DNA of 28,324 nucleotides from an uncultured Porphyromonadaceae bacterium (GTDB taxonomy: Bacteria; Bacteroidota; Bacteroidia; Bacteroidales; Muribaculaceae), in the NCBI GenBank assembly GCA_902491625.1, contig CABUIO010000026.1:1-28324 (forward strand), given 5' to 3'. Both the position numbers and the translations under genes were made by a program. Below, piece by piece: positions 23,037 to 28,324 of the stretch; position 1 is the first letter of the stretch; each line of letters opens with the position of its first letter. The notes beneath the pieces were generated by a model. That model was given only the letters and a program-made list of their open reading frames with translations. It searched no databases and was not told the origin of the DNA.

Positions 23037-24479
23037 TTACTCGTGGTCCTCTTTCCAGGCCTTGTCAGGCTGGCAGCCGGTGCCGTCGAAACAGTGGGTG
23101 CAGATGCGGCATTTAGGCAGTCCGATGCTCTCCACAAGATCCTCAAGCTTGGCGAACTTAAGCGACGTAAGGTCCAGACGGCGCGCGATCTCGGCAACCA
23201 TGCGGTCATATTCCGGCGTCCCGGCAGTGGCGTACTTTTCAAGCTTCGCCGAATCATCACCCTCGAAATCCTTTATGATGCGACGCGTGATAAGCTCCAG
23301 ATCGCTCTTGGAAGAGGTGAAATTCACGAACTTGCAGCCGTACACAAGGGGAGGACAGGAGATGCGGGCATGCACCTCCTTGGCGCCACCCTCGAAGAAT
23401 GTGCTGACGTTGTCGCGCAACTGTGTGCCTCGCACGATGGAGTCGTCACAAAACACGATGCTCTTGCCGTCGAGAATGGCCTGATTGGGTATCAGCTTCA
23501 TCTTGGCCACAAGATTGCGGCGCGACTGATTGCCGGGAGTGAAGCTTCGCGGCCATGTGGGAGTGTATTTGAGCACTGCACGTTTGTAAGGGATGCCGCT
23601 CCCTTCGGCGTAGCCCAGAGCGAAGCCGACGCCGGAATCGGGAATGCCGCAGACGCAGTCGGCCTTCGTGTCGTTGTCCTCGCTTCCCATGACGTTGCCG
23701 CACTGCTCGCGCACATACTCGGCGTTGATGCCGTTGTAGTCGCTGGCGGGGAATCCGTAGTAGACCCATAGGAAGCTGCATATCTGCTCGCGGCACGCCG
23801 GCTTCTGAAGCACCTCGACGCCGTCGGATGTCAGCTTCACTATCTCGCCGGGACCGAGATCCCTCACTCTCTCATAGCCAAGATTGGGAAAAGCCGATGT
23901 CTCCGAAGCCACAGCGTAACCTCCGCCCTCTTTCTTTCCTATGACGATCGGGGTGCGTCCCAGATAGTCGCGGGCCGCGATGATGCCGTCTTCCGTGAGG
24001 ATCAGCATCGAGCATGATCCCTGCACCTTGCTGTAGACGAGATTGATTCCGTCCACGAAATCCTTGCCCATGTTGATCAGCAAGGCCACAAGCTCGGTCT
24101 GATTGATCTTGTTGGCCGAGAGCTCGCTAAAGTGGATGCGCTCTTTAAGAAGTTCCTCCGCTATCGAGCGGTCGTTGAGCACCTTTGCCACAGTCACGAC
24201 GGCATAGCGTCCCAGGTGCGAATTGACGATGATCGGCTGGGGGTCGGTGTCGCTGATGACACCGAGTCCGCTGCAGCCGACGAAGTCGTCAAGCTCATCC
24301 TCGAATTTCGACCTGAAATAATCGCGCTCCAGACTGTGGATCGAACGGTTGAATCCCTGCTCGGGATCGAATGTCACCAGACCGGCACGTTTCGTGCCCA
24401 GGTGAGAATTGTAGTCCGTGCCGTAAAAAAGATCGTTGATGCACGGTGTCTTGGTAACTGCTCCGAAAAAGCCTCCCAT
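23037..24479 (-). CDS. PurF-family amidophosphoribosyltransferase-like protein without N-terminal Cys
   Basis: A 480-residue cytoplasmic protein. The C-terminal half is a type I phosphoribosyltransferase with a good PRPP loop, IVFCDDSIVRGTQ (residues 341-353), and family segments YTPTWPRSFTP and CGIPDSGVGFALGYAEG. Cysteines 234, 382, 460 and 463 fall where B. subtilis-type PurF binds a 4Fe-4S cluster. The N-terminal half has the glutamine amidotransferase (Ntn) fold pattern but starts MGGFFGAV instead of M-C-G-I: there is no Cys2 nucleophile, and the usual HRGQ and NGNLxN-like motifs read GTKRAG and NSHLGRY. From memory, Bacteroidales have proteins with this start, often labelled amidophosphoribosyltransferase. 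It may use free ammonia, another amide donor, or do a different PRPP reaction; hence no gene symbol. Start: ATG 24479, with a promoter box just upstream. Confidence 0.85.
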   Translation of the reverse strand: MGGFFGAVTKTPCINDLFYGTDYNSHLGTKRAGLVTFDPEQGFNRSIHSLERDYFRSKFEDELDDFVGCSGLGVISDTDPQPIIVNSHLGRYAVVTVAKVLNDRSIAEELLKERIHFSELSANKINQTELVALLINMGKDFVDGINLVYSKVQGSCSMLILTEDGIIAARDYLGRTPIVIGKKEGGGYAVASETSAFPNLGYERVRDLGPGEIVKLTSDGVEVLQKPACREQICSFLWVYYGFPASDYNGINAEYVREQCGNVMGSEDNDTKADCVCGIPDSGVGFALGYAEGSGIPYKRAVLKYTPTWPRSFTPGNQSRRNLVAKMKLIPNQAILDGKSIVFCDDSIVRGTQLRDNVSTFFEGGAKEVHARISCPPLVYGCKFVNFTSSKSDLELITRRIIKDFEGDDSAKLEKYATAGTPEYDRMVAEIARRLDLTSLKFAKLEDLVESIGLPKCRICTHCFDGTGCQPDKAWKEDHE

Positions 24480-24502
24480 ATGTCTTTGAAAATTTTAAAG
24501 CG

Positions 24503-24510
24503 CAAAGTTA
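24503..24510 (-). promoter_or_regulatory. -7 box of the PurF-like gene
   Basis: Minus-strand TAACTTTG matches TAnnTTTG, 24 bp before the start codon at 24479. At -33 only a partial match (CTTTCC near 24530) is present. Confidence 0.55.
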
Positions 24511-24575
24511 CAACAATTATTTGACACTGGAAAGGAGACGGCGAGGGGCGGCACCTTAGAGGCGTCTGGAAAGTG

Positions 24576-24609
24576 AAAAAACCCCGGCTCTTCAGTGAGA
24601 GCCGGGGTT
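24576..24609 (-). terminator. Rho-independent terminator of the alpha-amylase gene
   Basis: Read on the minus strand, ACCCCGGCTCT pairs with AGAGCCGGGGT, an 11-bp-class stem with a short loop, followed by a run of T. It lies 23 bp past the amylase stop and upstream of the PurF-like promoter, separating the two minus-strand genes. Confidence 0.9.
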
Positions 24610-24631
24610 TGCTATTCAGATACCAATCGGA

Positions 24632-27600
24632 TCAGAGGATCACTTTGGTGCGGTTGACGATGTAGAAGCCACGGGGAAGGTCGTCGATGCTGTTGAGACC
24701 TTCGTGTACACGCACTGTGCGCGGTGTGCCGGAGAGGCTGTAGATGTTGACGTTTGCCTCGATGGGCGAAACGATGTAGAGCACGCCGTCGGAAGCGAAG
24801 ATCTTGTAGCCGGGATCGAGCATGACATTGCCCACACCAACGGTCTCGCCGGTGAAGCCGTTCATGTCATACACGCCGAAGTTGACTATCTTGGCATCGT
24901 CGCCGGTCTGAGCACCCTGATTGTTGGTGAAGATCACGTTGGAGGTGGTGAGATCCTTGTCGGTGTCGATGTAAAGCTTCTTGTAGCCGGTGGCTGCGTC
25001 GTTGTCCATCTCCTTGCCGGGCCATGCGCCTACGAAGTCATTGCCGGCCTCGCCGCCATAGATGTAGGCATAGACATTGCTCCAGTTCTGCGAGTTCTTG
25101 AAGTAGATGGTGTAGCCGGTGGTGGGATTCACAGGCTCTTCAGAGTAGGTGTAGACGAAAGTCTGCACGTTGCCCGTCTGGTCTCCGGCCACAGCGAACG
25201 CCTTCACGGTGGTGGTCTGAGTCAGGGTGAGGGGCGAGTTGTAGACGCTCGAAGAGGTGGAAGGCTCGGAACCGTCGAGAGTGTAGTAGATGGTTCCGGC
25301 GGGGCTGGAGGTGAGGGTCACGGAGAGGCTGCCGTTGAACTTGGTGCCGGAAGCGGGATTGGCCCTTACCACAGGTTTCTTGGGCGTGGGATCGTTCATG
25401 TCGAGTTTCTTGTAGCCCGATTGGCCGTCATATTCGAAGAAGGCGTCTTCGGTGATACCCTCGATGTCGCCGGTCTGGGCGCCGTTGCCGTTGTTGAAGA
25501 TCACGTTCACGCTTTCAACGCCGTCGCAGGTGATATACCAGAAAGTCTTGCCGTCGATCTCCTTGCTGTCGGAAGGCGTTCTGCCGGGCCATTCGCCGTT
25601 AAGCTTCGTGGCGCCGCTCCAGGCGTATACATTGGGGGCAGAGGGAGCCGTCACATAGATTGTGATTGACGCGTTGGGATCGACCTTCTTGTAGGTCACT
25701 GTGCCGTTGTACACAGTGCCGTCGGCAACTGATTTGGCTTCGTAGGCCACGCTGACGGTCTCGCCGTATTCCACACCTTCGCCCACGGTGAAGGTAGAGG
25801 GAGTGCCCTTCGTGAGGTTGACTTTATCCTTGCCTTCGACCTGATACCATCCGGAAGCCGATCCCTCCGAGAGAGTGGCGGTCACGGTAAGTGTCTCTGT
25901 CTTGAAGTTGCCGCCCATCGGGTTGAAGATCACGCCCGCGCTTTCATCTACAGCGTCATCTTTCGTATAGAAGTGGTCCGTGCCGGGATCGGTGCAGGTG
26001 GGGTTGCCGCCCTGTGCCACCGGCGAGGAGGAGTAGATGAACATGCCTTCCTCTACCACTTTGCCCCCCTTCCAGTCCTTCACGAGGACACGGAGCTGAC
26101 CCTTGGTCTTGGGAGCGTCCACAGTGATTGTGCCGCCGTTGTAGGTCTTGCCGGTCACGATGTCGGTGTAGGTACCTGCGGGCACGCCGGTGAAGGTGGC
26201 GCCGCCGTTCACAGCCACGAGTGCGTAGCTGTCCTTGTATGCACGCTTGAAGGCCCAGCCGCCGTTGGCGGTGCAGCCGTCGAAGGTATACTGGCCTTTA
26301 CGCAGGGCCGGTACGGCTGCGCGGATCTTGTTGAGCTGCTGGATGTGGTGCGCGAGATCGCCTTTGAGGGTGCTGGCCACCTGTCCGCTGGCGGTGAACT
26401 TAGCGAAGTCGGTGGCGGTCACGGAGCCTTCCAGATAGTGGCCGAAGTAGGCGCGGCCTGTTCCCTTGAGGGAGGTATTCATACCGTCGTCGATCACCTT
26501 GCCTTTCTGGAACTCCACCTCGGAGCCGTAGTATAGACAGGGGATTCCGCGGAAGGTGAACATCCATGAGAGGTTCTCTGCCCACTGTGCGGTGCCGCCG
26601 TTGTAACGCATCCCATCGTTGGGACCTGGACCGTAGTCGTGGGAATCGACGTAAACAACGTTGAAGGAAGCATCGTTATAGTAGTTGTCCTGATTGAAAT
26701 ACTGCTGTATCGAAGCCACATCGTGGAAGCTGTAGTGCACAGGGAAGTCGATCACGTTCAGACCCGAAGCCTGCGAATAGTCAGGCTCGTGCCATGCGCC
26801 GTTCTCCATCCATACGTTGTTGGAACGCGGTTTGTCCTTGGTGTCTTTCTCGCACACGGCCATCGGACCTACCGGGGTGTCGTGGCCCTCGGGAAGGTTC
26901 TGCTGGCGCCACCATGCCGGGTCGCCGTTAAACTCGTCCAAAAGCGCCTGATCCGATTTCCATGTGTAGAAGTAGCTCGAAAGGTTGGGCTGGTTGCGGT
27001 AGACCACAGTGCCCTGGAAACGCTGGCATACCTCGCCGAACATGTAGAAGGGAGCGCCGTTCAGACGTTTGCTCTTGTATTTCTCGCCCAGAGCCTGGAA
27101 CTGCGGAATGAACTGCTTGTTGAAAGTCAGCGGAGAAATATGGCCGGAGGTATCGATGCGGAACGCGTCAACGCCCATCTCGATAAATTTGCCGTAGCAT
27201 TCCACCACGTACTGGGCCACGGCGTCATTCTCCGTGTTGAGATCCACGCAGTCGCCGGCGATCTGACCCCACCAGCGGTTGGGAAGATCCCAGTTCCAGC
27301 CGGTGCCGTAGTGATGATAGTAGTTGTTCGATTCGTACTGGGGATTCTTGAAATATTTCCAGCGCTCCTGATACTGGATTTTGGGTTCGTGTGTCCAGTA
27401 GTTCTTGCCGCCGAGCTTGTCGTCGGGCAGCATGCAGTTTTCTATGCTTGCCTGATTGCGGATGTTCTGGTTGCGGGTGAAGAGAGGGTTGAGGTTAGCC
27501 TCGCCGAAGTTGCCCGTGTGCTGGAGAACTACGTCAAGCACGATCTTGATACCTTTGGCGTGGGCCGCGTCAATAAGATCCTGGAATTTGACATCCTTTT

Positions 27601-27991
27601 CCGAACCCCATGCCTTGCGGCTCTCATAGCGGAGGTCGACGGTGGACATATCCATGGCGTGATAGCCATGATAATCGATACCTGAGCCGTTCTGCACGAC
27701 AGGGGTGATCCAGATGGCGGTGAAGCCGAGTGCCTTGATGTAGTCGAGCTTCTCGATCAGACCAGCGAAGTCGCCGCGCCATCCCGGGTCTTTGTCCTTG
27801 ATCTGCTGCTCCTGCTTGTCCCAGGTGCACACGTTGTTCATCGGATCGCCATCGTAGAAACGGGTCGTCATGGCGAAATAGATTGTCTCGTCGCGGAAAT
27901 CGGTGCGGTCGCCCACAAAAGTGGCTGCTGCAGATGAGAGCGCACATAACGACGCAGTCATTCCGACGAGGAATCGTCTGAGTTTTTTCAT
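24632..27991 (-). CDS. Secreted multi-modular GH13 alpha-amylase with CBM26-like modules and T9SS-like tail
   Basis: A 1119-residue exported starch-degrading enzyme. Signal peptide 1-23 (FLVGMTASLCALSSAAA). The GH13 catalytic domain covers ~30-640: GFTAIWITPV (85-98), DVVLQHTG (153-160), nucleophile Asp280 in GVDAFRIDTSGH, acid/base Glu320 in FYMFGEV, and Asp452 in YVDSHD. Then a beta domain (~690-770), a CBM26-type starch-binding module (~775-865, YAWSGATKLNGEWPG), a chitobiase/FN3-type C-terminal module (~873-950, IYYTLDGSEPS), a second CBM26-type module (~958-1050, VYAYIYGGEAG and GAWPGKEM), and a C-terminal ~57-residue T9SS type A-like domain (VNIYSLSGTPRTVRVHEGLN then LPRGFYIVN). It should hydrolyse alpha-1,4 glucans outside the cell. 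No SusC/SusD pair is in the window, so it is not in a typical starch locus as far as seen. Confidence 0.93.
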   Translation of the reverse strand: MKKLRRFLVGMTASLCALSSAAATFVGDRTDFRDETIYFAMTTRFYDGDPMNNVCTWDKQEQQIKDKDPGWRGDFAGLIEKLDYIKALGFTAIWITPVVQNGSGIDYHGYHAMDMSTVDLRYESRKAWGSEKDVKFQDLIDAAHAKGIKIVLDVVLQHTGNFGEANLNPLFTRNQNIRNQASIENCMLPDDKLGGKNYWTHEPKIQYQERWKYFKNPQYESNNYYHHYGTGWNWDLPNRWWGQIAGDCVDLNTENDAVAQYVVECYGKFIEMGVDAFRIDTSGHISPLTFNKQFIPQFQALGEKYKSKRLNGAPFYMFGEVCQRFQGTVVYRNQPNLSSYFYTWKSDQALLDEFNGDPAWWRQQNLPEGHDTPVGPMAVCEKDTKDKPRSNNVWMENGAWHEPDYSQASGLNVIDFPVHYSFHDVASIQQYFNQDNYYNDASFNVVYVDSHDYGPGPNDGMRYNGGTAQWAENLSWMFTFRGIPCLYYGSEVEFQKGKVIDDGMNTSLKGTGRAYFGHYLEGSVTATDFAKFTASGQVASTLKGDLAHHIQQLNKIRAAVPALRKGQYTFDGCTANGGWAFKRAYKDSYALVAVNGGATFTGVPAGTYTDIVTGKTYNGGTITVDAPKTKGQLRVLVKDWKGGKVVEEGMFIYSSSPVAQGGNPTCTDPGTDHFYTKDDAVDESAGVIFNPMGGNFKTETLTVTATLSEGSASGWYQVEGKDKVNLTKGTPSTFTVGEGVEYGETVSVAYEAKSVADGTVYNGTVTYKKVDPNASITIYVTAPSAPNVYAWSGATKLNGEWPGRTPSDSKEIDGKTFWYITCDGVESVNVIFNNGNGAQTGDIEGITEDAFFEYDGQSGYKKLDMNDPTPKKPVVRANPASGTKFNGSLSVTLTSSPAGTIYYTLDGSEPSTSSSVYNSPLTLTQTTTVKAFAVAGDQTGNVQTFVYTYSEEPVNPTTGYTIYFKNSQNWSNVYAYIYGGEAGNDFVGAWPGKEMDNDAATGYKKLYIDTDKDLTTSNVIFTNNQGAQTGDDAKIVNFGVYDMNGFTGETVGVGNVMLDPGYKIFASDGVLYIVSPIEANVNIYSLSGTPRTVRVHEGLNSIDDLPRGFYIVNRTKVIL

Positions 27992-28169
27992 TTTGGTAAG
28001 ATGTAATATTTATTTAGTTAGTTAATTAAAAAAACTTCACAGTGTTTTAGTCGGCTTCCATTAAAGAAAAGATCCAACATCTCTACAGGCTAACACATAA
28101 AAGAAACCGGCACATGTATAAAATTCAACAACACACAAGAACCTCTGTTCCTGCGAGCTAAATTTCCTG

Positions 28170-28177
28170 CAAATTTA
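28170..28177 (-). promoter_or_regulatory. Candidate -7 box of the amylase gene
   Basis: Minus-strand TAAATTTG matches TAnnTTTG. It would leave an untranslated leader of roughly 170 nt. No TTTG -33 box at 19-21 bp upstream; the hairpin at 28187-28217 occupies that position, which would fit a regulated promoter. Confidence 0.4.
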
Positions 28178-28186
28178 GAAAATTAA

Positions 28187-28217
28187 ACACATATCCTCAC
28201 CGATAAGGATATGTGTT
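28187..28217. repeat. Inverted repeat upstream of the amylase promoter box
   Basis: ACACATATCCT and its exact complement AGGATATGTGT form an 11-bp stem with an 8-9-nt loop, followed on the plus strand by a T-rich run. It could be an operator or a weak terminator. A related palindrome, GGATATTATATCC, lies at 28241-28253. Confidence 0.65.
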
Positions 28218-28324
28218 TTAATCTTTTTTTAACATATATAGGATATTATATCCAATGGTGTCCTAAAATTTAGAGGTTGTTTAATAATCATTGTTAATGA
28301 CAGGGTGGTGTATTTTATGATTAA

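Larger units (their letters stand above)
27992..28324. other. AT-rich upstream region of the amylase gene (right edge)
   Basis: 333 bp with no coding frame. It contains a long AT-rich leader, a -7-like box (28170-28177) and inverted repeats built from ATATCC/GGATAT (28187-28253). The gene to the right is outside the window. Confidence 0.55.

Noticed and set aside
22618..23484. A 288-codon plus-strand frame starting in the repeat array
   Set aside because: Runs through palindromic repeats and then antisense to the PurF-like gene; the translation is repeat-derived.
26639..27685. A 348-codon plus-strand frame inside the amylase gene
   Set aside because: Antisense to the GH13 catalytic domain; translation shows no known fold.

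Overview
The window looks like a chromosomal segment from a Bacteroidales bacterium, most likely a gut Muribaculaceae-type organism (family placement is inference). Three things point there. Promoters repeatedly match the Bacteroidetes pattern TTTG-N19/20-TAnnTTTG. A porX-type two-domain regulator of the type IX secretion system (T9SS) is present. Two large secreted proteins end in T9SS-like C-terminal domains. Most of the DNA is GC-rich; a toxin-antitoxin cassette near 21.8-22.6 kb and the right edge are clearly AT-rich.

Layout. 176-4570 (+): a large secreted multi-domain protein with four choice-of-anchor-J-like modules and FN3-like modules, closed by a strong terminator that separates it from a convergent minus-strand operon. 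4648-11362 (-), transcribed right to left: nadB, an S41 C-terminal processing protease, then mfd; nadB and the protease overlap by one base and the protease-mfd gap is 20 bp. 11494-12114 (-): a Sel1-repeat protein, divergent from a secreted clan GH-A-like glycosidase (12230-14890, +), with interlocked back-to-back promoters. 14947-16494 (+): porX. 16744-18426 (+): a lipoprotein with an OmpA-like segment and TPRs. 18712-21729 (+): a DUF389 membrane protein and an oligosaccharide flippase. 21884-22594 (+): a RelB/DinJ antitoxin and a frameshifted PIN toxin, behind a promoter bracketed by an inverted-repeat operator. 22595-23036: a gene-free array of palindromic repeats. 23037-24479 (-): a PurF-family protein without the N-terminal nucleophile. 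24632-27991 (-): a secreted multi-modular GH13 alpha-amylase with CBM26-like modules, with inverted repeats upstream.

How the genes connect. The amylase and the large 5' protein are candidate T9SS clients, and PorX is the response regulator that controls T9SS gene expression in related bacteria. The amylase and the GH-A-like enzyme suggest extracellular polysaccharide use. The rest is housekeeping (NAD synthesis, transcription-coupled repair, purine-type enzyme, envelope functions).

The least explained content is non-coding: a dispersed palindrome family centred on GGCTGCwCC...GGwGCAGCC beside gene 3' ends, a MITE-like pair of 50-bp inverted repeats at 22687-22882, a direct-plus-inverted repeat block after porX, and ATATCC/GGATAT inverted repeats upstream of the amylase. 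I saw no CRISPR array, rRNA, tRNA or intact transposase. I found no clear new multi-gene system; the strongest leads are the degenerate PurF active site and the repeat families.
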